Assembly (NCBI GenBank): GCA_021154785.1
Contig: JAJKHX010000277.1
Coordinates: forward strand, 1-32,506
Direction of reading: 5' to 3'
Length of the DNA: 32,506 bases
DNA from: Nocardiopsis sp.
Lineage (GTDB): Bacteria > Actinomycetota > Actinomycetes > Streptosporangiales > Streptosporangiaceae
The position numbers were made by a program, and so were the translations under genes. The notes beneath the pieces were generated by a model. That model saw nothing but the letters and a program-made list of their open reading frames with translations, made no database searches and was not told where the DNA came from. Below, piece after piece: positions 16,763 to 25,314 of the stretch; the stretch's first letter is position 1; the number at the start of each line of letters is the position of its first letter.

Positions 16763-18418
16763 TTACGCGTACTGGGATGCCGCGATATCGGCGAGCCCCA
16801 GCGTCTGGACGGCGGCCTTCCGCATGTCGACCTTGCGGACCTTGCCGCTTGCCGTCATCGGGAAGTCCTCGACGATCTGCACGTAGCGCGGGATCTTGTA
16901 GCGGGCCAGCTTGCCGTCGGCGTATGCCCGGACGTCGGCTGCGGTCATCGGCCGTGCGCCGGGCCGCAGCCGGATCCACGCCATGATCTCTTCGCCGAGT
17001 CGTGCGTCTGGCACTCCGATGACGTGGACGTCTCGAACATCCGGGTGGGTGTGCAGATACTCCTCGATCTCGCGCGGCGAGACGTTCTCCCCGCCCCGGA
17101 TGACCATGTCCTTGAGCCGGCCGGTGATGTTGATGTAGCCGTCCGCGTCCATGGTCGCCAGGTCACCGGTGTGCATCCAGCGCCCGGTATCGATCGCCTC
17201 GGCGGTCTTGCCGGGTTCCTGCCAGTAGCCGAGCATCACTGAGTACCCGCGCGTGCACAGCTCACCGGGAACGCCGCGTGGCACGGTGACACCGGTTTTC
17301 GGATCGACGATCTTGATCTCGACGTGCGGATGTACCCGCCCGACCGTGGATACCCTGCGGTCCAGCGTGTCGTCGGCCCGAGTCTGCGCGGATACCGGCG
17401 AGGTTTCCGTCATTCCGTAGGCGATGGTTACCTCGGTCATGCCCATTCGGTCCACGACCTGCTTCATGACTTCGACCGGGCAGGGCGAACCGGCCAGGAT
17501 TCCGGTGCGCAGCGAGCTCAGGTCGTAGGCGTCAAAACCGGGCGCGGCCAGGATGGCGATGAGCATCGCGGGCACGCCGTACAGCGACGTACAGCGCTCC
17601 TCCGCCACCGCCGCCAGTGTCGCCGCCGGGTCGAAGGCCGGTGCCGGATAGACCAGGCAGGCACCGTGCGTGGTGGCCCCGAGGTTGCCGATCACCATGC
17701 CGAACGTGTGAAACAGCGGGACGGGCACGCAGATACGGTCGAGCTCGGTGTATCCCAGGACCTGACCGACCAGGTGAGCGTTGTTGAGGATGTTGTGGTG
17801 TGACAGTGTCGCGCCCTTGGGGTGCCCGGTGGTTCCGGACGTGTACTGGATGTTGATCGGGTCGTCCGGCGAAAGCAGCACCTGCCGGGCGGCGAGCGCA
17901 CGTGGGTCGGCTGCGCGGTCGGGCAGGGCGTGCCAGTCGGTGCTGCCGAGCAGGACGACCCGTCGCAGGTCGGGGCAGTCCGGCCGGGCGTCCTCGATCA
18001 TTGCCGCGTAGTCGGACGTTCGGAAGGACGGGGCGGCCACCAGCAGGCGGATGCCCGCCTGGTTGACGACGTACGCGAGTTCGTCGGTGCGGTACGCCGG
18101 GTTGATCGGGACCAAGATCGCGCCGATCTCGGCGGTGGCGTACTGCAGGATCGTCCACTCGGGACAGGTGGGCGCCCAGATGCCTACCCGGTCGCCCTTG
18201 TCGATGCCTAGCCGGAGCAGCCCCTGTGCGAGGGCCAGCACGTCGTGGTGCAGCTCCGCATAGGTCCAGCGCCGTCCGCTGGACCGGTCAGCCAGGGCCT
18301 CACGGCCAGCATGGGCCGTCGCTATCCGATTGAAATTCTCGCCGATCGTCTCGCCGAGCAGTGGCCGGTCACTTGCGCCGTGGTCGTACGACGGCAGGAT
18401 GACGGAAGTCGTGGTCAT
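16763..18418 (-). CDS. Fatty acyl-CoA synthetase (AMP-forming)
   Basis: 551 residues, a full-length ANL-superfamily ligase. The P-loop YTSGTTGHPKG lies at about 192-202, the adenine-binding YGMTETSP at 334-341, the hinge GRLKDMVIRGGENVSPREIE at 433-452, and the catalytic lysine K526 in TASGKVRK. It activates a carboxylic acid, probably a fatty acid, to an acyl-AMP and then a CoA thioester. It resembles mycobacterial FadD-type proteins, but the chain length preferred cannot be read. The ATG overlaps the stop of a 59-codon gene by ATGA, so translation is coupled. The glycosyltransferase follows. Confidence 0.93.
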   Translation of the reverse strand: MTTTSVILPSYDHGASDRPLLGETIGENFNRIATAHAGREALADRSSGRRWTYAELHHDVLALAQGLLRLGIDKGDRVGIWAPTCPEWTILQYATAEIGAILVPINPAYRTDELAYVVNQAGIRLLVAAPSFRTSDYAAMIEDARPDCPDLRRVVLLGSTDWHALPDRAADPRALAARQVLLSPDDPINIQYTSGTTGHPKGATLSHHNILNNAHLVGQVLGYTELDRICVPVPLFHTFGMVIGNLGATTHGACLVYPAPAFDPAATLAAVAEERCTSLYGVPAMLIAILAAPGFDAYDLSSLRTGILAGSPCPVEVMKQVVDRMGMTEVTIAYGMTETSPVSAQTRADDTLDRRVSTVGRVHPHVEIKIVDPKTGVTVPRGVPGELCTRGYSVMLGYWQEPGKTAEAIDTGRWMHTGDLATMDADGYINITGRLKDMVIRGGENVSPREIEEYLHTHPDVRDVHVIGVPDARLGEEIMAWIRLRPGARPMTAADVRAYADGKLARYKIPRYVQIVEDFPMTASGKVRKVDMRKAAVQTLGLADIAASQYA

Positions 18419-18594
18419 GGGTGGTTCCTCTGTTTGGGGTGGACGGAATTGGCCGTGCAGCGGGCGTGCCGCACGTCATCGACGTGTGCACGCGTCCAGG
18501 TCAGGTGGCGCAGGTAGGCGATCGACATGATCGGCACGGTGCCGAATCCTGCGTAGCGGGCCGCTACGGCGGTTTCGTTATCGGTTACTGACAT
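18415..18594 (-). CDS. Small protein coupled to the acyl-CoA synthetase
   Basis: 59 residues starting MSVTDNETAVAARYAG, with AAGGA upstream of ATG 18594. The stop shares ATGA with the acyl-CoA synthetase start. The middle is moderately hydrophobic (FGTVPIMSIAYLRHLTW), followed by a His/Arg-rich tail with one cysteine. I do not recognise a family. It may be a genuine small partner of the synthetase or a leader whose translation sets synthetase expression. The open frame extends upstream to 18750 but without a good start. Confidence 0.55.
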   Translation of the reverse strand: MSVTDNETAVAARYAGFGTVPIMSIAYLRHLTWTRAHVDDVRHARCTANSVHPKQRNHP

Positions 18595-18669
18595 GACGCT
18601 GTGTCCTTCGCGGTAAGTGGTCGTGAAGGGCACGACACGGCCAGGGCGAACGTTCACGCCGCGCCAGGA

Positions 18670-18708
18670 TTGCTCCAGATCACTCTGTGCGGGAGGGCTT
18701 GCTCCAGA
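18670..18708. promoter_or_regulatory. 10-bp direct repeat upstream of the acyl-CoA synthetase operon
   Basis: TTGCTCCAGA occurs at 18670-18679 and 18699-18708, 29 bases apart (about three helical turns), 75-115 bases upstream of the small gene start. The spacing is suitable for two regulator dimers on one face of DNA. No promoter hexamers stand out. Confidence 0.4.
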
Positions 18709-18852
18709 GTTCCGCGGCAATGAGGGCACCGGCGGAGCCCCTTGACACAAAAGAGGCTCTTCGTTCTGTATCGGCTAGCGGCAGCCGCAGGATCGAGGAG
18801 GAGCCGGGTGTCGGTCGGTGTTCGGCCGCCCCGCGGCGTGGATGAGCTGGCC

Positions 18853-19590
18853 TCACTGGAGCCGGTTCTCGCTGGATGTCCTCGACCCGGTGCTGGGCAC
18901 GCCGACGATCAGGTTCAGTACGCTCCCGATCAAGATGCCCAGACCGGCCCCCGCGACGACGTCCAATGGAAAGTGCGCACCGAGGTACACGCGTGACAGG
19001 CAGACCGCGGCGGCCAGTGCCCAGGGCAGGACCTTCGGCCATCTTTGCAGGTAGGGGACTACCAGAGCGGTTATCGTGAAGATCACCATGGCGTGACCTG
19101 AGGGAAAGCTCAGCCCATGAGCAGCGGAGTTGCCACGCAGGATCACGTCCGATACTGTCTCCGCGGGCCGGCTGCGCTGCACGAACATCTTCGCCACCGC
19201 CTCCAGCGATACCTTCAGCAGCACCGCCGCCGCCAGGGCAGCGGCCAGGCGGAATCTCCTCAGCAGCGCGGCCGCGGCTGCCAGCAGGGGAAGCGCCCCG
19301 ATCACTCCCGACAGCTGGACGACCCACATCGGCGGATCTAGCCACCCTGGCCAGTGATTGATCCGGTGGAACAGCGCCACGTCTGGACCCGCGACGAGCC
19401 GGTTCGCCACGAGCACCCCGCACACGATCACCACGCCGAGCCCGGCGGCAGCCGCGAGTACGTCGGCCCGTCTGCGCTGGTACACCCGGCCATCCGGGGT
19501 CCGGAACCACCACCGGGTCAGCCACCTGCCCGGTTTCCGCGCCCGGCCGACCGTGCCCGCGCCTGCCGGAGGAGCTGCTTCCCTGCTCAT
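18853..19590 (-). CDS. PAP2-family membrane phosphatase (module A)
   Basis: 245 residues with about five or six hydrophobic segments after a basic N-terminus. All three catalytic motifs of the PAP2 superfamily are intact: KMFVQRSRP (K134 to P142), FPSGH (162-166) and SRVYLGAHFPLD (S199, R200, H206, D210). Such proteins dephosphorylate lipid phosphates such as undecaprenyl diphosphate or phosphatidic acid, with the active site facing outside. Its ATG overlaps the stop of the PAP2-like/kinase fusion by ATGA. It is the last gene of module A. It is not closely similar to the PAP2 protein of module B, so the two were probably recruited separately or have diverged strongly. Confidence 0.92.
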   Translation of the reverse strand: MSREAAPPAGAGTVGRARKPGRWLTRWWFRTPDGRVYQRRRADVLAAAAGLGVVIVCGVLVANRLVAGPDVALFHRINHWPGWLDPPMWVVQLSGVIGALPLLAAAAALLRRFRLAAALAAAVLLKVSLEAVAKMFVQRSRPAETVSDVILRGNSAAHGLSFPSGHAMVIFTITALVVPYLQRWPKVLPWALAAAVCLSRVYLGAHFPLDVVAGAGLGILIGSVLNLIVGVPSTGSRTSSENRLQ

Positions 19591-21776
19591 CCCGGGCACA
19601 CGGCGCCGCGCCCGCACAGCGCAAGGTCTTCGGTGCGCCGGACGAAATCGACCAGCGTCGGCCGCGGCTGGAATCCGAGTGCGCTGCCGGCGGCATCGCC
19701 GAGCACCGGGGATGCGCCGGGCGTGAAGCTGAACCGGTAGGTGACGCAGCCGCCCGGGAAGGTGTAGAAGCGGAGGCTGGCGAACTGCGGCGCCAGGCTC
19801 AGCGGATGCTCGAACCGCCGCGCGCCGGGCTGGTCGGAGGGGATCTCCTGAGCGCCTGTGGTGTCGCAGGCCGCGGTCAGGGTGGCGGTGATCGCGCGGG
19901 ACCCGGCCCGATCGGAGTCCAGCCAGAAGCTGGCCTTCCCGCTGGAGATGTCCGCGCCGCCGATGCTCCAGCCGGACGGGAGCGCGGCGACGCAGGGCAG
20001 CAGGGCCGCGGACGGGACGGCCTGGGCGCTGAGGATCGTCGAGTGGCCGGTGCCGCAGGCGGGAGCGTAGACGCCCAGGTTCCTGGCCGCCGGGAAGAAG
20101 GCGTCCCCGGTCTCGAGCACGGCCGCCGTAATGACGGCGAGCATCGCGGCCGCCAGGGCGACCCGCTTGATGCTCCAGCGTTGCAGCACGATCGGCGGCC
20201 GGGCCGGGGCGAGGGCGCGGAATTCGCCGAGCAGGTCGCGCGGGTCCCGCTTCATGAAGGCGCGCAGCTGAGTCGGGCTGGCGACCCCGCGGGTGGCGGC
20301 GAATGCTTCGGCGAGCTCGTCTTCGGTGAAGTAGGTCAGGGCCCGCTGGTAGACCTGCTGCGGGTCGCTGCGGACCGCCAGGACCAGCATCATGTTGCCC
20401 AGGTCGACCGCTTGGCGCCACGGTGACGGGCGGACCTGGACGAAGGCCACGTCGATCAGCAGCAGCTCCCCGGAGCGGACCATCAGGTTGCCCGGCTTGA
20501 TGTCGCGGTGGGCGATCCCGGCGTCCCACATCATGCGGATCAGCAGCAGTCCCTGGTCGATCACGGCGTCGTCGACGTCGGCCTCGCCGATTTCGACGGC
20601 ACCGGCATGGAACTCGGTGACCAGCATGTACTCGCGCTCGGGGGTGATCTCCACGATGCCGTACGGCCGGGCCGTGCGGACCCCGATGTCCTGCAGCAGG
20701 CGCAGGGCATAGTCCTCGTAGGTGACCAGGCGCCGCACCGTCTTGAAGGAAGACTCGTCCTCCAGGGAGCCGTACAAGATGGTCCGCCACAGCTTGTACC
20801 AGCGGTCGGCGCGGACGTGGCCCTTGGTGTAGAGCTTGGCGAACAGGAACTCATCCGGGGCGCCCTCGACCCGCAGCCGCAGCGGCGTCGAGCCGGCGGA
20901 CGACTCCAGCCCGACCGGCTTGATCTCGGTCACCGTGAGCCCGAGCTGATCGCGCACGGCCTCCCGGATCGCCTCCCCTCGCCGGCCGGTCACGTCCACG
21001 TGCGCGGTGCGGCCGCGCCGGTACGCGACGGGAAAGACCTCGTTCGGGGTGAAGAACCGGAAGGCGGTGACCGCGATCGCCACGGCGAACGCCACGCCGA
21101 GCAGCACGTCGCCGGGGTGATCGACGCCCAGGTACAGGCGGGCCAGGCCGAACACGGCGACCACGGCGGCCACCGCGGCCTTGGCGTAGGAGCGGACGCG
21201 GCCCGGCACGGCCAGGCAGTAGACGGCGCCCATCAAGAAGATCGTGGCGACCGCCACCGGGGGCGACACTCCCGAGTATCCGGCCCAGCGGCCGATGATC
21301 GGCACGCCGTACGGGCGCGGCCGGGACAGCCCGAAGTAGATCGACTTCCCGGCAATCTCCAGGAACAACAAGCTGCCCAGGAACACCAGCAAGTGCCGCC
21401 AGCGCCGGAACACCATCAACAGCGCGACCACCGACAAGCCGACCGCGGTCGCCCCCCAGCCAGAACCCGCCTCGTTGATCCCGTTGGCCACATCGGTCAG
21501 CCACGGCGTTCGTATCCGTGCCAGCTGCAGCAGCGCCCAGGTGCTGGCCTGATCGTCGATCCGGAGCCACGGCGTGTGCTGCGCGGCCAGGAACGCGCCG
21601 GCCAGGGCCATGGCCATGAGGACCAGCCACGCCGTCGTGGTGATGGTGACCGGGTGCGGCAGCGGCGGCGGCGCGCCGGTCGGGCGGCGCTGACGGCGGC
21701 CTGTGTGGACCGCCGGGCCCGGCGGCACCATGGCCCGGCCATTCCCGGCGGCCGCGCGGCCGGTGTGCTCGCTCAA
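19587..21776 (-). CDS. PAP2-like / protein-kinase-like membrane fusion (module A)
   Basis: 729 residues. Residues 45-240 form a PAP2-like membrane domain in which the catalytic motifs are altered: the Lys-to-RP spacing is off, PSGH is replaced by SPPVAVAT (171-178), and the motif-3 His position is D219. Residues 280-530 are a kinase-like domain with K314 (LFAKLYTK), intact HRDIKPGN (423-430) and IDVAF at 441-445 in place of DFG. One membrane helix (about 538-555) follows, then an extracytoplasmic domain with six or seven cysteines. The start is a TTG overlapping the upstream stop (TTGA); it aligns with the ATG of the module B paralog (both MSE-T-R). It probably couples phosphorylation inside the cell to a membrane or external signal. 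The substrate is unknown. Confidence 0.85.
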   Translation of the reverse strand: MSEHTGRAAAGNGRAMVPPGPAVHTGRRQRRPTGAPPPLPHPVTITTTAWLVLMAMALAGAFLAAQHTPWLRIDDQASTWALLQLARIRTPWLTDVANGINEAGSGWGATAVGLSVVALLMVFRRWRHLLVFLGSLLFLEIAGKSIYFGLSRPRPYGVPIIGRWAGYSGVSPPVAVATIFLMGAVYCLAVPGRVRSYAKAAVAAVVAVFGLARLYLGVDHPGDVLLGVAFAVAIAVTAFRFFTPNEVFPVAYRRGRTAHVDVTGRRGEAIREAVRDQLGLTVTEIKPVGLESSAGSTPLRLRVEGAPDEFLFAKLYTKGHVRADRWYKLWRTILYGSLEDESSFKTVRRLVTYEDYALRLLQDIGVRTARPYGIVEITPEREYMLVTEFHAGAVEIGEADVDDAVIDQGLLLIRMMWDAGIAHRDIKPGNLMVRSGELLLIDVAFVQVRPSPWRQAVDLGNMMLVLAVRSDPQQVYQRALTYFTEDELAEAFAATRGVASPTQLRAFMKRDPRDLLGEFRALAPARPPIVLQRWSIKRVALAAAMLAVITAAVLETGDAFFPAARNLGVYAPACGTGHSTILSAQAVPSAALLPCVAALPSGWSIGGADISSGKASFWLDSDRAGSRAITATLTAACDTTGAQEIPSDQPGARRFEHPLSLAPQFASLRFYTFPGGCVTYRFSFTPGASPVLGDAAGSALGFQPRPTLVDFVRRTEDLALCGRGAVCPG

Positions 21777-22729
21777 TGCGCAACGCCCCTTTCCGGGATC
21801 AGCCCGTGTGCGCGCAGCCAGGCCCTGGCCACCGAACGAGGTTCGTGCCCGTCCAGCTCTACCTGCGCGTCGAGGGCGCGCAGGGTGCCGGTGTCCAGCA
21901 GAGCCGAGATCCTGTTGAGCAGTGCGACCAGGTTGGGGCCGTAGCGCACGATGACGTCCCTGCGCACCAGGGGAGTGATGTTCTCGGCCGGCTGCAGCCC
22001 GCGGTCGTCAGCCAGGATGACCAGGTGATGTGCCGGGATGCCCGGGTCGGTGGTGAACAGCAGCGCGACGCCGACGTTCCCCGCCTCCAGGGCCTGCAGG
22101 GTCAACGGGCCTCCGGCGTCGAGCGGGATGAATGCCTTGAACCGCAGCCCGTAGGCCCGCTGCAGGCCGGGCAGGCAGTAGGCCCGTTCCGGGCATTCGG
22201 GCGGGCCGCCGAAGACCAGCCGTGGTGCCGCCCTGGCCAGGTCAGCGATCGACCGCAGCCCGTAGCGGGCGGCAGTCGCGGCGGTGACCACGATCGCGTT
22301 GGCGTCCCGCGCCGGGGCCGGGTGCGCCGCCACCAGCCCGCGGCCCGCCGCCGACCCGGTCAGTGCCCTGTTGGCCGCCTCGGCATCGGACGGGGCGGAC
22401 AGCCGTCCCAGGCTGATGAATTCCAGCGCCGACCCGGCGTACTCCGGCACCAGCTGGACCAGGCCGTCCATCAGCGCGGGATCGACCAGCTCGCGCGGGC
22501 CCAGATTCGGCAGGATCCGTACCGGGAAGTTGCCTGCGGCGAGCGCCTGCCCGTAGATCTGGGCGAGCAGGACGCTCTCGGGGAAATCGAACGACCCGAC
22601 CGTGATGACCGTGCCGGGCCGCCCGGCTGGGCCGGCGGCGGACGAGACGTGACCGCTTGAGGACGTACAGGCTGACAGCGTGACCACCAGCCCGGTGCAG
22701 GCCGCCGTCAGCACCGCGCGGGGTGTCAT
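21773..22729 (-). CDS. Glycine-betaine-type ABC substrate-binding lipoprotein, without permease
   Basis: 318 residues. A lipoprotein signal peptide ends LSAC with the lipidated cysteine at 21. The rest matches osmoprotectant-binding proteins of the OpuC/ProX class: VGSFDFPESVLLAQIYGQAL, NLGPRELVDPAL and LVQLVPEYAGSALEF in lobe one, and a hinge followed by PPECPERAYC (probable disulfide) in lobe two. Such proteins bind choline, glycine betaine or similar quaternary amines outside the membrane. No ATPase or permease gene accompanies it. Its ATG shares ATGA with the flippase fusion stop, and its own stop overlaps the TTG of the next gene, so it is firmly part of module A. Confidence 0.9.
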   Translation of the reverse strand: MTPRAVLTAACTGLVVTLSACTSSSGHVSSAAGPAGRPGTVITVGSFDFPESVLLAQIYGQALAAGNFPVRILPNLGPRELVDPALMDGLVQLVPEYAGSALEFISLGRLSAPSDAEAANRALTGSAAGRGLVAAHPAPARDANAIVVTAATAARYGLRSIADLARAAPRLVFGGPPECPERAYCLPGLQRAYGLRFKAFIPLDAGGPLTLQALEAGNVGVALLFTTDPGIPAHHLVILADDRGLQPAENITPLVRRDVIVRYGPNLVALLNRISALLDTGTLRALDAQVELDGHEPRSVARAWLRAHGLIPERGVAH

Positions 22730-25143
22730 ACGTAGCCCCGCCGTAGCAGGGCGCGCCAGGCCAGCCAGCCCGGCGCCACGGGCAGCCAGTAGGTGGCCAG
22801 CCGGTACAGCAGCACGGCCGAAACGGCGGGTCCGGCCTGCATGCCGACGCCGGTCAGGCCGGCGATCAGGGCCGCCTCGATCGCGCCCAGGCCGCCGGGG
22901 CTGGGGGCGGCGGCCGCGATCGCCGCGGCACCCATGTACACCGCGCCGATGAGGATGACGCCCGGCCCCCCGCCGAATGCCTGGACGGAAGCGGCGAGCG
23001 CGCCGACGTACGCCAGCGTGATCAGCGCCGACCCCCCGAACAGCATGATCATCTTGACCGGGTTCCGCGCCACCCGCCGGAGGCTGACAGCGGCCGACTT
23101 CAGGCCGGGGATCAGCTTGCCCGTGGCGAGGCGGCGGCCTGGACGGGTCGCCAGCACGATGCCGATGATGGCCGCGATGATGGCCAGTATCAGCAGCAGC
23201 TTGCTGCTCGAGGGCAGCTTGAAGGCGTTGGCGAGCCCGTGGCCGGACCAGGCGACGAAGGCGACCAGCAAAACCAGGTGCACGATGGCGCCGGCCAGGC
23301 TGTTGACTCCGACCGCGGCGACGCCGGCGCTGGTCTCCACCCCGGATCGTTGCAGGTACCGGGCGTTCAGCGCCATGCCGCCGACGTTGGCCGGGGAGAC
23401 GCGGTTCACGAACGAGGAAGCCGCCTGGGCCAGCACGGTGGGCCAGAACCGGATCCGCTGCGGCACCGCACCGATAAGCCCGGCCGCGCTGGCCAGGTAG
23501 GTCGCGGCCGATAGGGCGATGACCAGGGGCAGCCATGCCCAGTCAGCCGACTGGACGGCCCGCCAGCTGCCGCCTACCTGGGCTAGCTGGGGGAGCAGGT
23601 AGTAGAACGCGCCCGCGGCCGCAGCGATCGCCAGCAGGGTCCTGGGGCGGACGCGCTGGATGCGGGCCAGTTCGGTGTCTTCCCGGCCGGCCGCGGCGGC
23701 GGCCGCCGCCCGGGTCTTCGTCAGCAGGCCGTCCTGGCGGCCGACCGCGCGGCGGGTGCCAGCCGACAGAGCAAGCGGCTGCAGCAACGGCACCGCCGCC
23801 GCCACGCCGTCGGAGCCGATGACCGCGGCTGCGGTGGCGACCGCTCGGTCGGCCCCGATGATGGCAGCCAGGGAGGCCAGCAGCTCGGCGACGTCGAGCG
23901 CCATCTGGCGCTGCGTGGCGCCCAGCTCCGAGAAGCTGAAGTCGACAACCCAGGGCCGCCCGGTACCGTCGGCCACGATATTGGCTGACCGCAGCGAGCG
24001 ATGCGCGATCCGCGCCCGGTGCAGCCCGTTCACCTGCTCCCACAGCTTCCGCAGCATCGTGTCGCTCAGGCGCTGCACGGGGATCAGGTCCAGGGAGCTG
24101 CCATCGACGCGGTCCATCACCAGCAGCGCCGACCCATCGGAGGTCTTGATCACCTGGCGGACGGCGGGCACCGCCACCCCGGCCCGCTCCGCCATGACAG
24201 CGGCGAGCGCCTGATGCTCGACCGCCTGGATGAGCGAGGCGGCGGGCCGGGCATCGCCGACGTCGCGCAGCCGGATGAACCGGTAGGCGCGGTACAGCAG
24301 GTCGGCGTCCCGCTGATCCGAGCCGAGCACCTTGATGAACAACGGCTTCCCGTCCCCGGCGGCCGCGACGAACGGCCGCGAGCCCTTCGCCTCGGCCCTG
24401 GCCGGCTCGACGCTGGTCACCGGCAGCCCCGCCGAGCCCAGCGCTGTCGCGATCTCCTGCGGGCCGAGGCGCCGGTCGGGCACTCCGAATAGGACGAGCA
24501 CACCGGCCCCGGCCGTTACCCCGGCGGCGAACGCCACGACCGTTTCCGCCGGCGAGACCGTGCCGGTAACCAGCCACGCGATGGCGGCCAGCCACAAGGT
24601 GACCCAGGCGACGCGCCGCCACGGGCGGCCCAGCCACGGCGCGGCGGCGACCGTGACCGCGACGGCGGCGGCCAGCAGCGCGGGACCGGCCAGCGACCCG
24701 CCGGCCAGCCACGGCCACTGGCCGGCTCCGGCCGCCAGCTCGCGGGGCCGCTGTCCGCCCGCGAGCTCGATGACCCCGGTCACCACCGCGCTCGCCAAGA
24801 CGGCGGCACCGGCCAGGCCGGCCAGCAGCCGGAACCGGCGGTAACGCAACGTTACGGCCACTGTGGCGGCGGCCGCGGTGACGAGGACCGCCAGGACCCC
24901 CCCGGCCAGCACCCGGCCCGCCAGGGCGGCAGGCGCCAGCGCAGTCACCGCAGCAGCGCTGGCTCCGGCATAGGTGGCGTGGGTGATGATGGTAACCGCC
25001 AGCGCTCCGGCCAGCACCAGCCCGGCGGCGCCCAGGCGGATTACATCGCCTGGATGCCGGTAGCGAGTCGGCGGCAGAAGCCGGGCCCGGTTTTTCGCGG
25101 TCTCCGCACGGGGCCTGGCCCGGGTTCCGGGTGATGTTGTCAT
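22726..25143 (-). CDS. Kinase-like / LPG-synthase-type flippase fusion (module A)
   Basis: 805 residues. The N-terminal part (35-225) has about six hydrophobic segments. Residues 225-480 form a kinase-like domain with K271 (FIKVLGSDQRDADLLYRAYR), H381-R382-S383 with N388 (HRSLRSAN) and D401 (VVDFSF). The HRD aspartate is replaced by serine. Residues 500-805 are the YbhN/LPG_synthase_TM membrane domain (FVNRVSPANVGGMALNARYLQRSG; AAPSPGGLGAIEAAL), as in the flippase half of MprF but without the aminoacyl-transferase half. It probably moves a lipid across the membrane under control of the pseudokinase. TGGAG precedes the ATG. It is the first gene of module A and has a paralog at 30865. Confidence 0.88.
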   Translation of the reverse strand: MTTSPGTRARPRAETAKNRARLLPPTRYRHPGDVIRLGAAGLVLAGALAVTIITHATYAGASAAAVTALAPAALAGRVLAGGVLAVLVTAAAATVAVTLRYRRFRLLAGLAGAAVLASAVVTGVIELAGGQRPRELAAGAGQWPWLAGGSLAGPALLAAAVAVTVAAAPWLGRPWRRVAWVTLWLAAIAWLVTGTVSPAETVVAFAAGVTAGAGVLVLFGVPDRRLGPQEIATALGSAGLPVTSVEPARAEAKGSRPFVAAAGDGKPLFIKVLGSDQRDADLLYRAYRFIRLRDVGDARPAASLIQAVEHQALAAVMAERAGVAVPAVRQVIKTSDGSALLVMDRVDGSSLDLIPVQRLSDTMLRKLWEQVNGLHRARIAHRSLRSANIVADGTGRPWVVDFSFSELGATQRQMALDVAELLASLAAIIGADRAVATAAAVIGSDGVAAAVPLLQPLALSAGTRRAVGRQDGLLTKTRAAAAAAAGREDTELARIQRVRPRTLLAIAAAAGAFYYLLPQLAQVGGSWRAVQSADWAWLPLVIALSAATYLASAAGLIGAVPQRIRFWPTVLAQAASSFVNRVSPANVGGMALNARYLQRSGVETSAGVAAVGVNSLAGAIVHLVLLVAFVAWSGHGLANAFKLPSSSKLLLILAIIAAIIGIVLATRPGRRLATGKLIPGLKSAAVSLRRVARNPVKMIMLFGGSALITLAYVGALAASVQAFGGGPGVILIGAVYMGAAAIAAAAPSPGGLGAIEAALIAGLTGVGMQAGPAVSAVLLYRLATYWLPVAPGWLAWRALLRRGYV

Positions 25144-25314
25144 GATTTCTCCAGCGGCCTCACAGCAGTTCCGGCGGCCAGCACGGCCCGAACCAGGGTG
25201 GTCACGGCGCCCGGAGGCATCCGCGGGGGAACGCCCCGGCCGTCATGGAGGCGTCAGGCCAGACATGGTGTGCGTGCCTGCGCTGGGTGGTGCTCGTTGC
25301 GGCCACGGGGTTCT

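Noticed and set aside
18740-18770. TTGACA with a possible -10 on the plus strand
   Set aside because: It points into the 3' end of the minus-strand PAP2 gene, no plus-strand gene follows, and the -10 match is poor.
20508-21944. Plus-strand open frames opposite the module A fusion gene
   Set aside because: They mirror the kinase fusion codons and contain no family signature.
22726-25143. Full MprF lysyl-phosphatidylglycerol synthase
   Set aside because: Only the flippase-type membrane domain is present; the aminoacyl-transferase domain is absent and a kinase-like domain is found instead.
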